Shown: one piece after another, positions 1 through 10,482 of the stretch
Layout of the letters: each line of letters opens with the position of its first letter
Position numbering within the stretch: position 1 is the stretch's first letter
Source: Pomphorhynchus laevis
Taxonomy: Eukaryota; Acanthocephala; Palaeacanthocephala; Echinorhynchida; Pomphorhynchidae
DNA length: 64,000 nt
Assembly: GCA_012934845.2 (NCBI GenBank)
Contig: WNNJ02000831.1
Location: forward strand, 1 to 64,000
Direction of reading: 5' to 3'
Program-made: the position numbers and the translations under genes
Notes under the pieces: generated by a model
What the model was told of the DNA's origin: nothing
What the model saw: only the letters and a program-made list of their open reading frames with translations
Database searches by the model: none

Positions 1-1320
1 TTATAATATATTATAATATATTAATTAATATATTATATTAATATAATCTATAATATTTTTAGATATTATTCGTGATAGAATAAAATACTTTTAATATTAC
101 ACACTATATCTGAATATTGAAAACACCTAATAAAATAGTGTTGCCATTTACAGCATTTATTTTCAAAAAAACTAAAACAATTAAGTTTACAAATAATTAA
201 ATTTATTAAAACATACTTTGAGTAACCATTTAAATTAGCGTTTTGCTGCTCCACTGGTTTACACTATCGCAAAAATTAAAATTCGAGAATATTGAAATTT
301 TTTTCACATTAAAATTTATAATTGGTAATAAAATATAATATATTATATTAAATATATATAAAATAATATATTTAATAATATATTATTTAATAATATAATA
401 TATTTAATAATATATTATTTAATAATATAATATATTATAATAATATATTATAATCTATTTGATCAAATAGATTAAACCAGAAGGCGATGTTTTTGGATTG
501 AATGAAATCATTACATTATCGTTTAGTATCGCGATTTGATCGTGTGAGTGCATTCGTTTCTTTTCACTTATCTGCAATTATATTATAATATATTTTGTAA
601 ATCATAATATAATCTATATTTCATGTATCCGTTTAATAAATTCTGTGCATTATCGACTAAAGGGATTTGGCTATATTCGAAATATTTTCATCCGAGACCC
701 ATAAAATCACAAAGGGTTGTACGTGAACTTTAAGAACTTTTATAGAAACACAGACGTATGTGTTGAACAGTGTGGCTGGATTAAGCTATAAGTAGCGGAT
801 TTGAATGTTTTTAAAATCGGCTAATCCAATTTATATAAATAAAATTTGCCTTCAGACTACTATAATTGTCTATACTAGAATTTTATAGTGATGTAGTTAT
901 TCTACATCATACATCATATATTTTATTATAGGTGATGCAGTGGAAAGATTTCCATAAAAAATTTGGGCTTCTTTAAAGGTAATTCGGCATGTTTTGAATA
1001 ATTGCAGTTTACATTAAAGTAATTTAATCTAACAGCACATTCCTGGAGTAAAAATTTTATTTAATATCAACATAAATTTATATGATGTATCTAGAAAATT
1101 GTATTTTTGATCACATTCACAAATACATCTTAAAGGTTGCATATATACATCAGAAAGCAATAGGCTTATTTCTAGGCTGTAAATACATCTTTCGTTGAAA
1201 AAAAGCATTTTCTGACAAAATTAAGGTAAACATTAAGTATTTGGTATAATGTATTCTTTTATTGAATTATACAACTAAAAGGAAAAAATTAAAAGTAAAT
1301 GCATTGATAGCAAGTGCTGA
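1..1320. other. AT-rich intergenic DNA, no gene seen
   Basis: The first ~480 bases are short palindromic TATAATATATTA-type repeats. The rest is unstructured AT-rich sequence with no ORF beyond background, no splice-consistent exon and no recognisable element. Confidence 0.6.
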
Positions 1321-1358
1321 CAATATTTTGTGTTAGCGCGCTTTCTCTTTTAGTTAAA

Positions 1359-1366
1359 GCGCGAAA
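1359..1366. promoter_or_regulatory. E2F-type site (GCGCGAAA)
   Basis: GCGCGAAA is a perfect match to the animal E2F/DP consensus (TTTSSCGC on the other strand). It sits 52 bases upstream of the first ATG of the next gene, inside a small GC-rich island with an AAAGCGC/GCGCTTT inverted pair starting near 1336. It suggests a cell-cycle promoter, but an 8-bp match alone is weak. Confidence 0.35.
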
Positions 1367-1417
1367 TTGTTTTTTGAATGTCAAAAAATATTTTATCTAC
1401 TATTTATCAAAGATAGG

Positions 1418-1840
1418 ATGATGCAGCGTGTAAAGAACAGATTAAAGTCGACGAATCGGATCCCAACTGAACTTGACACTAAAAATTATCTAAGAAACTC
1501 CTACGGCGGCGATTTCCAATGCAACAAAATGTCTGTACAAATCCGTGAACCAAAGTATTTGGAAGGAGAAGAAACAGGTGATACCTTTAAATCTGTGGCC
1601 GATTCTTATAGCAAACAAACTGATAACATGCTGGGACTGCAAGCACAATCACCACAATTGAAAAACAAACACATTAGAAAGTACCAAAGTGATAATTCAA
1701 TGATTCGTAGAATGGTTTTTATCTGTATTATCGTATTACTAATCATGGCCCCCATACTCGTGGTGCACTATTTAAGAATTCGTTATTTGAAGAAAACTAG
1801 TTTAACTCAAAGACTTACAAAAGCGTTTCTTAATATGTAG
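1418..1840 (+). CDS. Small single-pass membrane protein, unrecognised
   Basis: The open frame begins further upstream without an ATG. The first in-frame ATG is at 1418, followed at once by a second (1421), giving about 140 residues. The N-terminal ~95 residues are hydrophilic and basic/polar. Near the C-terminus a strongly hydrophobic run (MVFICIIVLLIMAPILVVHY) forms one membrane helix, preceded by IRR and followed by RIRYLKK and a ~20-residue basic tail. This resembles a tail-anchored or type II single-pass protein of internal membranes; that is inference. An AATAAA poly(A) signal lies at about 1853, 13 bases after the stop, and an E2F-type site lies just upstream, which support a real single-exon transcription unit. 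I do not recognise the family. No intron is needed. Confidence 0.55.
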   Translation: MMQRVKNRLKSTNRIPTELDTKNYLRNSYGGDFQCNKMSVQIREPKYLEGEETGDTFKSVADSYSKQTDNMLGLQAQSPQLKNKHIRKYQSDNSMIRRMVFICIIVLLIMAPILVVHYLRIRYLKKTSLTQRLTKAFLNM

Positions 1841-1852
1841 TGTATGCTAACT

Positions 1853-1858
1853 TAATAA
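1853..1858 (+). terminator. Poly(A) signal AATAAA
   Basis: Canonical hexamer 13 bases after the stop codon of the small membrane-protein gene. Confidence 0.5.
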
Positions 1859-1859
1859 A

Positions 1860-2325
1860 CGTCGACAAACTTTTATTGTTCTGTAGTTATATTACTACTT
1901 TTCGTAAAATGAAAAATTCTTTGGCGTCAAAATGGTTTGGAATGTCGGCCAGACATAATTTAGATTGATATAAATAATAGAGTGGAAATTGCGTAGGTAA
2001 AGGGCATTTGCATATAATTATCTTCAAAAATTTATATTTTAAGAATTTTTATAAATTCAAGACGTAAAACTAATGGAATAAATGACTAAGTAATGATTAC
2101 TCTACGATGGTGCTATATACCATGAGTGTCTAATGACAAACCATTAATATTTCACTGGGTGAATTATTAATGATTGAAATTCACTTGTTATTAAATGAAA
2201 ATAAGGTTAGTTGTTTATCGTCAATGGATTTTTATGCACCAGAATTCTTCTTATATTTTTCTTTCTAAAATATTATTTTCTATCGAAATGATTTCATTAT
2301 ATAAAAATACTGGTGACGTTCTAAT
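1860..2325. other. Intergenic, nothing recognised
   Basis: AT-rich sequence with only short chance ORFs. No element end or exon could be supported. Confidence 0.5.
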
Positions 2326-2870
2326 TATCAGAAAGAATTTCAATACAACTTTTTTAATTGATACAATTAGGAAAGTGTAACCCTGCATGCCTTTTACAAA
2401 CTTTGTCGGGAAGCTTAACCCGAAAAGCGCCTACCACAGACGCCTATAGTCGCCTATATGCTGAAACAATCCTGTAATGATGAGTAGACTACGGTCGAAA
2501 CGCCCCATCGGAGGTTAGGCGTCTGTGGTAGGCGCATCCGGTTTTTCAGGCGCTCATCTGACACTCAAAATCCGAGTGTCAGATGTAAGGCTGAACAAGA
2601 TGTAAAGAAGCATGCGCTTAGCGAATTCCGTTCAGAGGTTTACTAAGGATCAAGAACCGTGGAAGTTGTGTAGCTACATGGCCACATTGGTGATACCATT
2701 TTATAGCGATGAGCAGACTAAGGTCGAAACGCACCATTAGAGGCTAGGTGTTTGTGTTATGAGCATTCCGGGTTAAGCATATCGAAGAAGTTTGTAAAAA
2801 CGCATGCAGGTTTACACTTTCTTGTTAGTGTCAATTAATAAAAGTTGTATTGGCAATTTTTTTGATTTCA
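2326..2870. mobile_element. Fold-back (MITE-like) element with two hammerhead-like units
   Basis: Imperfect inverted terminal repeats of roughly 110 bases face each other at about 2326-2440 and 2770-2870. They share CAATACAACTTTT, GAAAGTGTAA, CCTGCATGC, TTACAAACTT and GCTTAACCCG. Inside, a ~70-bp unit beginning GATGAG and containing GGTCGAAACGC occurs twice in direct orientation (from about 2478 and 2708), roughly 230 bases apart. The first unit can form ACGCC/GGCGT after GAA, as in hammerhead stem III, followed by C. A second exact 19-bp inverted repeat (GCGCCTACCACAGACGCCT and its complement) lies at about 2430 and 2518. The core lacks the canonical CT of CTGATGA, so any ribozyme is probably decayed. 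There is no coding capacity. Confidence 0.6.
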
Positions 2871-2874
2871 TTAT

Positions 2875-3300
2875 TATGGAATTTAGAGAAATTATTATTT
2901 AAATGATCTACATGAAATGATTAATCTTAAAAACGGATTAAAATGAAAAATACAAATTAAACAGAAATTTAAATTTTTAAAATTAAATTTTGATATTCCT
3001 GTTTTACTTTTGATTATAATAAGTCAATATATGTATTTTTACATTGTGTTTAAAAGTTCTCTGGGTTTTATTATGTACCTCTAGTTTTTTCTCGAAACAG
3101 CAAAAACATCTATCGTCTCAAGTATTTTACATTTTAAAAATAGTTGTTGATAAAGTATATGAAATATACTTTAAAATGCTACGATAGAGTAGAATATGAA
3201 TAGATATATATAATTTATCTAATATATTTTATATTTATTTAATATTTTTTAGTAGAATCAATTATCTGATCTTATTTATTGAAATAAAAAATAACAAACA
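2875..3300. other. AT-rich spacer
   Basis: No gene or repeat recognised between the fold-back element and the first Naiad fragment. Confidence 0.5.
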
Positions 3301-3304
3301 ATTA

Positions 3305-3830
3305 TAAAAGGAAAGATCAAATATAATAAGGATATGTATACAGAACTTACTAAATTAAAGTATAACTATATAATAACAACTATTGATAAAGCTATTAATA
3401 ACTTTGTCTTCATATGAAAAAAGCTTTATTATGATATACTGATGAAAGAAGTTAATTATAATGATTTAAATATTAGCACAACATATGAATGTAGTGATTT
3501 GAATTTAGGAACAATTATAACAAGTCATTGTTCCATAATGGATAAGAAGGGTATAAAAATTGGATCAGATAATAAAACTATACCTATATTATATTGGAAT
3601 CCAAAATTACATAAAAATCCAATAACACCTAGGTTCATATGTAGTGCTTTTAAATTTGCATTAAAACCACTTTCTGTTTATATGAATAAAATACTTAAAG
3701 TAATTAAAGCACACTTAAAAAATATTGTATGGTAATCGAAATTAATACTGGTATAAAACACTATTTCAGCATTAATTTTACGAAAGAATTTTTAGAACAA
3801 ACAAAAGGAATAAAATACTTAAAGTAAATA
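3305..3830 (+). mobile_element. Naiad-type PLE fragment (RT N-terminal half)
   Basis: The sequence matches the RT region of the best copy at 37.85-38.37 kb, including the block read as KTIPILYWNPKLHKNP. Its longest clean frame is 3442-3735. Downstream it carries an extra frame break and an internal deletion that jumps from the region before motif A to unrelated AT sequence. Dead fragment. Confidence 0.85.
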
Positions 3831-3834
3831 CCAG

Positions 3835-4390
3835 ATAAAAATTAATCTTAATTAATTAATCATTAAAATTAATTTTAATGTTTCATTGCCTTATACTTAT
3901 AATGACTTTAATTGGGAACGATTATTATTAAAAAGGTTTAACAATTCGTCTCAAAAATGTCAGTCTAAAAATAATCTATCAACTAGCTTTTTAAATTCGT
4001 AGTATATATAAATGATCGTATCTCACCGAATATCAGCTATTTATTGATGAACTTGTTACATTCTGTAAAAATTTAATTAATGCCTCTAATATATTTTGAT
4101 TTGTCATTTAGGAAGTGACGTGAGATTTGCTTGAGAAAGTTCCATAAGTGTGATATCAACTGCTCAAATTTGTATTAAATAATTAGTTTTTAAATTAGCT
4201 CATATTTCCAATTTTTTATTGATATATGAAATATATAACTTATACTTAATAAGTGAAAATGTTCTATTTTTATAATCTTTCTAAATTTGTTAATTTTATT
4301 CTAGAAATTTATGGTATTTCAATGAAATCAAAGAATACCATTAATACTGTTTTAAAAATAAATAATTAAATAAATAAATATTATAATATC
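3835..4390. other. AT-rich spacer between two Naiad fragments
   Basis: No exon or repeat recognised. Confidence 0.5.
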
Positions 4391-4394
4391 GTCT

Positions 4395-5107
4395 GTTATT
4401 TATTATTATGTATATTAAATGTGCATTAATACCACTTTCTGTCTATATGAATAAAATACTTAAAGTAATTAAAGCACATTTTAAAAAATATTGCAAGGTA
4501 ATCGAAATTAATACTGGTATAAAACACTATTTCAGTATTAATTCTACAAAAGAATTTTTAGAACAGACAAAAGGAATAAATTTTCAAAATATAAATACAT
4601 ACGATTTTAGTACGCTTTATACAAATCTAGATTTAGTAGATATTAAAGAAGCGTTAGTAAAATTAATTAATCTTATATTCGGAAAAAGATATACATATAT
4701 ATGTTATAATAATTATAACGCCTATCTAACAAAAATTAAACCATCAAATAAATATAAATATATGGATAAAATTGAATTAATAGAATCCTTAAATATTTTG
4801 ATAAATCAAAATTATTTAAAAGTAGGGACATCTATATTTAGACAAGTAAAAGGTGTTCCAATGGGTGGTAATAGTAGCCCAATTATAGCTGACTTGTTTT
4901 TAAGCTTTATAGAATATGAATTTGTTCATAACTGTGTAAAAATAAATCTAACTTATATGAAGATATGAAATACATGCTTCGATACATTGATGATATATGT
5001 GTATTTAATTCTAATAATTTTTATTCAATTAGTGAACACATTTATCCAGAAAGCCTTATTCTTAACAAAACCAATATTAATGATAAAGAAGGTGTATATC
5101 TAGATAA
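4395..5107 (+). mobile_element. Naiad-type PLE fragment (RT core)
   Basis: Frame 4408-4968 reads the RT palm: YDFSTLYTNLDL (motif A) and FRQVKGVPMGGNSSPIIAD (motif B). It is nearly identical to 38.21-38.72 kb. The segment with the YIDD box follows in another frame (about 4980). The copy ends abruptly at about 5107, in the middle of the thumb region. High identity to the other copies suggests a recent insertion. Confidence 0.88.
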
Positions 5108-5109
5108 AG

Positions 5110-5640
5110 ACAAAAATTGACGGATCACTTTTTAATGGAGAAATATTTGTACGATTATTTGTATAATATAATATTATATTTACTATAATATTATATATTA
5201 CTATATTATTACTATATTATTAATTTTAATATTATAATATTAAAATTATTAATTAATAATTATACATTATTTTAATAGCTAGATTATTTCATAATTTAAT
5301 TAGATAGACTTGAAATAAGCTGCGAATATATACCTTAACATTGCCACCTCGCGGTTTGTGATTGACATTGACTAGAGATTCGACCTTTGGCTTTATGTGA
5401 TTAAAATTAAGCTTTTCACTGAATATTTTGATCTTAAGAAAAAGATAAAAATATTAATTTATAAAAATAAATTATCAAAGTGGTAATTTTAATCAGAAAT
5501 AATTAAATAAAATTAATTGGTTTATTAAAATAGAATATGTCGAAAATGAAAATATAACACATTTCTACCTAAACATTTAAAAAGTAAATCATTCGTTTTG
5601 CCGAGTTTCACACACTTGTAAACTCTCTTTTAATAAAACT
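5110..5640. other. AT-rich spacer
   Basis: Contains TATAATAT-type low-complexity sequence (5150-5280). No gene recognised. Confidence 0.5.
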
Positions 5641-5688
5641 TTTCAACTTTCCCTCATGTTCGCTATAGGTCTCGCAACTTAAACTTGT

Positions 5689-5832
5689 ATGAGGTTTGTC
5701 ACACAATTTTCGAACTGCACTTTAAAGCAATTGCATTCAAATCACAGTCCCTTCACCCTCTATGGGCAAGTTGCACAGCAACATTGGAACGGTAACGACA
5801 ACAACATCATACTTTTTCCACTATCAGCAAAT
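5689..5832 (+). CDS. Exon-like ORF ending at a strong GTAAGT donor, unrecognised
   Basis: A less AT-rich ORF begins with ATG at 5689 and runs into a perfect 5' splice site (GCAAAT then GTAAGT, donor at 5833), giving about 48 residues. The peptide is rich in N, Q and H and matches no family I recognise. No matching acceptor exon could be found downstream before the Naiad fragment that starts at ~5.88 kb. It may be an exon of a gene cut by the insertion, or chance. Confidence 0.25.
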
Positions 5833-5879
5833 GTAAGTCCATATGTAAACATAATTATGAACCAAAAAATTCATATTTA

Positions 5880-6712
5880 GAACAAATCAAATCAGCTAAC
5901 TGAGTCTATGTATTTAATATAGTTATAAAACAAGAAATAAATCATTAGTTTAAATCATCAAAATTATTAGTTTAAATTAATTAAAAATATTAAATTAATT
6001 AAAATTTAATTGCATCACATTTCATTTATTTCATTTTTGTATACTTGTTTAAATTTTTAGAATAAGGCTAGGTTATGCTGTGAAAAAGAGCTAAATCAAA
6101 ATTCAATAATTAAATAATAAATAATTATAAATAATAAATAATTGTTACAGGATTTTATCTAATTTATATCAATTTAAAATGAAAAATTTAAAATAAATTT
6201 AATTTTGATGAGTTAACTAATAAATAAAAGACGCTGTATCAGAATAATGATTAGAGGTCATCAGAAGGAACTGGTATGTTATCAGGTTTCAGCCCCTAAC
6301 TCCTCTGTCCAACATAGCAGAGGGGCCAAATACGTGTTAAGGACGTATTTCCTCTGATGAAATATTATTATATAGTATCTTATTCTAATACAAAGTATAT
6401 TATTTATTATCCATCCATAAAAATTTGGCACTTAAGAGTTTAAATTTATTCTTTATATTATTGTGTTGATTTGTATATTTAACTATTTTCTGTTTGATGG
6501 TATTTTTAAAGTAACCTAGTTTAAAATATGCATCTATTAAATTATTTAAATGATTTTGAAGAAAGCCAATATCATTACATATTGTTGCAATTCTTAATAT
6601 TTCGTTATTTAATGTATTATATTTTATATTGTATGTTATGCATGGATGCTCATGCAAAAATATGTTTCTTGTAAATTTAAATGCCATGCAATTAAAAATA
6701 AAAATCAATTTT
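5880..6712 (-). mobile_element. Naiad-type PLE 3' portion with structured tail
   Basis: On the minus strand the C-terminal part of the RT (frame 6400-6708) is followed by the family's 3' tail: the ~103-nt structured block at 6253-6355, then AT-rich 3' sequence ending near 5885 with the recurrent terminal motif CTCAGTTAGCTGATTTG. It is 5'-truncated and joined directly to another tail copy (6713-7060) in the same orientation. Confidence 0.85.
6253..6355 (-). ncRNA. Conserved structured RNA of the Naiad tail (hammerhead-like)
   Basis: Same length (103 nt) as the copies at 35748 and 43771. The closing helix AGAGG/CCTCT is kept and CTGATGA is intact. The first hairpin reads AAATACGT/ACGTATTT where the 35.7-kb copy has AAATACAT/ATGTATTT, a compensatory A-U to G-C change. 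GGCCCC pairs with GGGGCT (one G-U). Confidence 0.6.
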
Positions 6713-7060
6713 TATGAATTGACTTATACATAACAGACGATGTATCAGAATAAGGATTAGATGTCATCAGAAGGAACTGTTATGTTATCATGTTTCGGCC
6801 TATATTCCTAGACCCAACATAGCAGTGAGGCCAAATACATTCTAATGACGTATTTCCTCCAAATAAATTCGATTGATGTCATTAGTAAGGAAATTTGGTT
6901 ATCTAGTGTATAACCAAATATACTAATACAAAGTATACTAAAATACAAAGTATATTTGTGTTATACAAATACAAAGTATATTATTTATTATTATAATAAA
7001 TCCATAATAATTTTCCGCTTATGATTTTAAATTTATTTTTAATATTATTGTGTTGATTCA
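6713..7060 (-). mobile_element. Naiad-type PLE tail, tandem with the previous copy
   Basis: Holds the last codons of the RT, an expanded ATACAAAGTATA-type repeat (about 6905-6985) and the tail. The structured block at 6759-6860 has GGCCT/AGGCC where others have GGCCC/GGGCC, a second compensatory pair, while its closing helix is broken. The tail abuts the 5'-truncated copy at 6712. Confidence 0.8.
6759..6860 (-). ncRNA. Diverged copy of the Naiad-tail structured RNA
   Basis: CTGATGA is intact. The hairpin AAATACGT/ATGTATTT contains a G-U pair that is intermediate between the two other versions. GGCCT/AGGCC shows a paired change. The outer helix (GGAGG/CATCT) no longer pairs fully. Confidence 0.5.
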
Positions 7061-7456
7061 TAAGGCTTTATTTATAAGAGAGAATGTTCAGCCAGATGTT
7101 GTGCTATTAATGCATCACGCTAAAAATCCTTTTATTCGTAGATCATGTATTGCACAATACATTATTATTAAGGTTGGATGGAATGCTTAAGAACATGGAA
7201 GTTTCCAAAGACTTGGTATCTTCTCTTGAACAAGCGGTACGGTTTAATAGATGGATGCATCCATCTATTAAATGGATTTAATGGATTTAATACATCCATC
7301 TATCGTCAAATAGATGGATGTGCAATATTTTTATTAACAGTTTTCTCACAACTTAAGGTCAAAAGGCTTTTGCTGCCTAAGCACAGAGCCGATATGATGA
7401 TGAAGCCGATCTTAGGAAGGCTGATAGAACGGCGTAGGAGAAATAGGGCGTCATGA
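7060..7456 (+). other. Unrecognised, formerly coding-like stretch
   Basis: Sequence of more even composition than its flanks. The longest frame (to 7456) lacks a convincing start; a second frame reads VSKDLVSSLEQAVRFNRWM in the same stretch. No family recognised. A perfect 30-bp palindrome (7243-7272) with a diverged second half-site interrupts it. Probably a decayed gene or element piece. Confidence 0.25.
7243..7272. repeat. Perfect 30-bp palindrome
   Basis: TTTAATAGATGGATG followed directly by its reverse complement. Related half-sites (TAGATGGATG, CATCCATCTA) recur to 7322. Confidence 0.8.
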
Positions 7457-7541
7457 GAACTCAGTATCTAAATCATATTATTCTTACTAATTATTAATAA
7501 TAATTATTAATAATTATATGTAAATAAGTGAAAATTTGAAT

Positions 7542-7895
7542 TTAAACAATTTCACCGTTAACAATCAATTTTTTATATTGAGCACTTACATTTCCTCCAT
7601 GGCTTTGATACGGAAGAACTTTTAGTTTCTTCTTCCTACCAGAGGAACTAATTGACGATGAATCATCCTTGCGAATGGATTTTGAATGTCCGTCAACGTT
7701 ATAATCTTGATGTTTTCGCGATTCGGGCTGATTTGCAGTAATCGTTTGCTTGATCGAGACTGTACCTTTGCAGTATCTTGGTATTCGACAAGTCGACGAT
7801 GGTGTCCACAGCTTATGTTCAGCTGTTGTATTGAAATTATCCATTTCTAAAGAATCTAAAGAATTACGCACAAGGCCGAACATTTGGATAAGTTT
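7542..7895 (-). CDS. Hypothetical basic/serine-rich protein
   Basis: The minus-strand frame runs to 7982, but its first ~20 codons lie in a repeat found again at 13.3-13.4, 33.5 and 33.9 kb, so the upstream ATG is suspect. An internal Met (MFGLVRN, about 7886) gives ~114 residues with a serine run followed by GRKKKLKV, a plausible nuclear-localisation-type cluster. No domain recognised. It could be a terminal exon or a chance frame. Confidence 0.3.
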   Translation of the reverse strand, partial: KLIQMFGLVRNSLDSLEMDNFNTTAEHKLWTPSSTCRIPRYCKGTVSIKQTITANQPESRKHQDYNVDGHSKSIRKDDSSSISSSGRKKKLKVLPYQSHGGNVSAQYKKLIVNGEIV

Positions 7896-7914
7896 TAATG
7901 ATCGTGACTTACAA

Positions 7915-8045
7915 CATAAAAAGCATTTGAAATTCGTAATGATTTCAATTAAATTTGCAAATGTAAGACGAAAATCTCTCATTATATCTAATTGGCAATA
8001 AAAGCAGACGAGTCGAGTGATGGTCAGCCAACATTTAAAGGAACG
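7915..8045 (+). mobile_element. SINE-like fragment (tRNA/hammerhead SINE family, 5' part)
   Basis: Matches 33.88-34.0 kb (+) and the reverse of 13.31-13.43 kb over about 130 bases, sharing GCAGACGAGTCGAGTGAT and AAGGAACGAAACG. Truncated before the ribozyme part present in the 34-kb copy. Confidence 0.6.
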
Positions 8046-8530
8046 AAACGATTTTGAATTTCAATTTTTTATTTTAATTTGATTTAAATTTTCAAAATTC
8101 TTATAACAATTACTTATTTTATTATTTAATTAATAAATTTTGATTTAGCATTATTATGTTTTGTTTAGTTTATTATTATATTAAATACGTATACTCAGTT
8201 AGCTGAATTGCTTAATTTAAAATATTGAATTTTAATAATTTACTAATCGATTGATTGTATTAATTGATTAACTGATTAACTGATTAGATGTCAGTTTCTC
8301 CTGACCCCTAATCCTTATTCTGATACAACGTCTGTTATTTATTAGTCAATTCATAAAAATGACGTTTATTTTAAATTTCAATTTTAAATTTTAACTTGAT
8401 ATAAATTGTATCAAATCTTAAAACAATTATTTATTTTATTATTTAATTATTAAATTTTGATTTAGCATTATTATGTTTTGTTTATTTTATAATTATATTA
8501 AATACGTAGACTCAGTTAGCTGATTTGATT
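8046..8530 (+). mobile_element. Two Naiad-type PLE tail ends
   Basis: 8046-8215 and 8290-8530 each carry the AT-rich 3' end of the family (TTTGATTTAGCATTATTATG, then CTCAGTTAGCTGA). The second begins with the segment that normally follows the structured block (CTAATCCTTATTCTGATAC). Both are short 5'-truncated remnants in direct orientation. Confidence 0.75.
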
Positions 8531-9260
8531 TGATACGAAAACGTTTTGGGATTATTTTATTATGACGGCAAAAAGACAGGAAATGTATATATTAGTCCAT
8601 GAGAACAATGGGGGCGGATCCCGTTGGGGAAACATATTTATATATTAATTAGTCATGGCCCTAAAGTAGGATCTTTTTGACCGAATATGTATAAAATATT
8701 TGGCGACGACCAAAAAAATATTGGCTGATCTGTTTCAATTTTATATATTATCTCTCTAAGTTTTCTTTACGTGTAAAAAAACATAAAGAGATGTTTTTTA
8801 CACGTAAAAAACTTAGAGAGTTAATAATATGGTGAGACGTTTGAATAAATAAACAGTTGTTTCTTTTCGTGTTCATCTTTTAACAATTATATATAATTAA
8901 AATAAAAAAATTAATCTGTGGTTCAAATATATAATATATAATATATATTATATAACTATTCAAATATAACTATTCAAATATATATAACTACAACCAGTAG
9001 TAGTTATATATACCTACTCACTATTATGTAATTATATTATAATTACAATAATATTGTAATATAATATTTAATATAATAATATTTAATATTATAATATTTA
9101 ATATAATCTAAAATATTTTTAATCTAAATATATAAAAAATAATATTTTTAAATATATAAATATTATTTTTATAATATTATGAATATTCTAAAAGGCACCA
9201 TATACCTATTTGTAGCTTATATTATCGTGGTATGTGTGATAAAGTCAGACCATTTGATTT
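8531..9260. other. Intergenic AT-rich DNA with one long hairpin
   Basis: No gene seen. At 8752-8820 CTCTCTAAGTTTT and its complement frame a ~33-bp stem (core TTTACGTGTAAAAAA) with a 6-base loop. 8930-9180 is TATAATAT low-complexity sequence. Confidence 0.55.
8752..8820. repeat. Long hairpin, ~33-bp stem
   Basis: CTCTCTAAGTTTTC...CACGTAAAAAACTTAGAGAG with the central TTTACGTGTAAA element. Almost perfectly paired. No flanking coding sequence. Confidence 0.75.
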
Positions 9261-9263
9261 AAG

Positions 9264-9518
9264 CTAACCTTTTATGGAATGTGTTCCATACGTTGTCTTT
9301 GGTTTATTCACTTCCTTGCGAATGTACGCTTGTCTAAGAATGCTGGCTCTTGTTGGGCGAGGCTGATTATTGTTTGTTGATTGTTTACTAAAAGTCTTTT
9401 GATCATGTTGTAGGGTTGATAGCGAATTACAAACAGCCGCATACGTCAAATTTATGTCAAATCCAAACTTATTTTGACTGCTGTTCTTTTTCATTTTCTG
9501 TTCATCTGTCAACATCAT
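9264..9518 (-). CDS. Hypothetical protein, 84 aa
   Basis: ATG-ATG start at 9518. Polar sequence rich in N, Q, K and T with a C-terminal basic part (ILRQAYIRKEVNKPK). No recognised domain, signal peptide or membrane helix. It lies in a ~750-bp stretch with less extreme base composition that also holds the exon-like frame at 9731-9954 on the same strand, so both may belong to one host gene. Unproven. Confidence 0.3.
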   Translation of the reverse strand: MMLTDEQKMKKNSSQNKFGFDINLTYAAVCNSLSTLQHDQKTFSKQSTNNNQPRPTRASILRQAYIRKEVNKPKTTYGTHSIKG

Positions 9519-9730
9519 CGCTACCCTTCTTTCACTTCCAGTTATAATTTCAATGTTAGATTTCTCTCCAGAATGAAAAACTATTTAAAGTTTCCAACTT
9601 GCAAAGTTTCTAGGAAACGAAAACAAATGATTGCTTAAAATATTTACACGCTAAGGAAATCTTCGCCGTTTTAAACTTAATTCCAACGAGAAGTCGTTTT
9701 TTTGTTTTTAAACTTTTGCTGTGCAGATCA

Positions 9731-9954
9731 TTAATTTTTAAAAAGTCTTGTGCTATTTTTCACTGTAATTACCAATAAGGGAAATATCTTAATTCCACTT
9801 GTATCGTTAACCCGGTTTTTACTATCAAACATTAATTTACTTCCTCTATTTTTTGTTTTATAATCGATAACATCCCCTACGAGAATAAAATGTTGTATTG
9901 ACGTTGAAGATTTAACCAAATGTGTCTGACAGGCATACTCGTTTAGGAAGGACT
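9731..9954 (-). CDS. Exon-like frame, unrecognised
   Basis: Open on the minus strand from a possible acceptor (GTGGTAG, about 9955) through NEYACQTHLVKSSTSIQHFI and LVGDVIDYKTKNRGSKLMFD to a stop at 9731. There is no ATG at the start, so it would be an internal exon. Possible donors (GTTAAC, GTAATT) fall inside. The peptide looks like ordinary host coding sequence but I cannot name it. Confidence 0.25.
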
Positions 9955-9959
9955 ACCAC

Positions 9960-10480
9960 AATTGCAAACAGCACATTGCTAATTCAAGTCTTAAACCGCT
10001 AGTACAAGAGAAATAATTTGAGAAAAATAATATTTTTCTCCTCTGTTTTGCGGCCTAATAAGTTAAATTACAGCATGCATTCTGCAATGTTTAAATATTA
10101 ACACAATGTATCTTCTTGGAATAAAGCAAAAATTAACAACCGAATACATTTCCAGCTGTATTTATTTTGTTTTCTTAATGCGGTTTGCGATTAATTGTGA
10201 TGACGAAAATTAACGATATCTTTAAAATGTCATATTTATACAGACATCTTTTTTGTAAACTTTTGTTTGCTTTTAAATTTAGTGTTTTGTCCATTTGAAA
10301 TAAAAAATACATTTGTTTAAATGGATATTAATTTCAGTTCGACAATATTTTTGAACACTAAAAGAGTTATAGTGTTTTTTACTAATTATCTCCTTAACAA
10401 AAGGAAATACCTCTTTGGCATTTTTTGTGATCAAATCAATTCATGCGAAAAACCATTAGATTTTTTTATTTTACAATTGC
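9960..10480. other. Intergenic, nothing recognised
   Basis: AT-rich. A 72-aa plus-strand frame (10321-10539) runs into the palindrome and is not credible as a gene. Confidence 0.5.
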
Positions 10481-10482
10481 AA

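Noticed and set aside
1-480. AT palindromes as a replication origin or telomeric repeat
   Set aside because: Such TATAATATAT sequence recurs at 5.2, 9.0, 11.0 and 41.4 kb and is low-complexity DNA.
3442-3735. 97-aa ORF as a gene of its own
   Set aside because: It is a piece of the Naiad-type RT, identical in content to 37.98-38.27 kb.
7542-7982. 146-aa ORF with the start MRDFRLTFANLIEI
   Set aside because: The first ~20 codons lie in a dispersed repeat (copies at 13.3, 33.5 and 33.9 kb), so the start is not native. Only the shorter version is kept, at low confidence.
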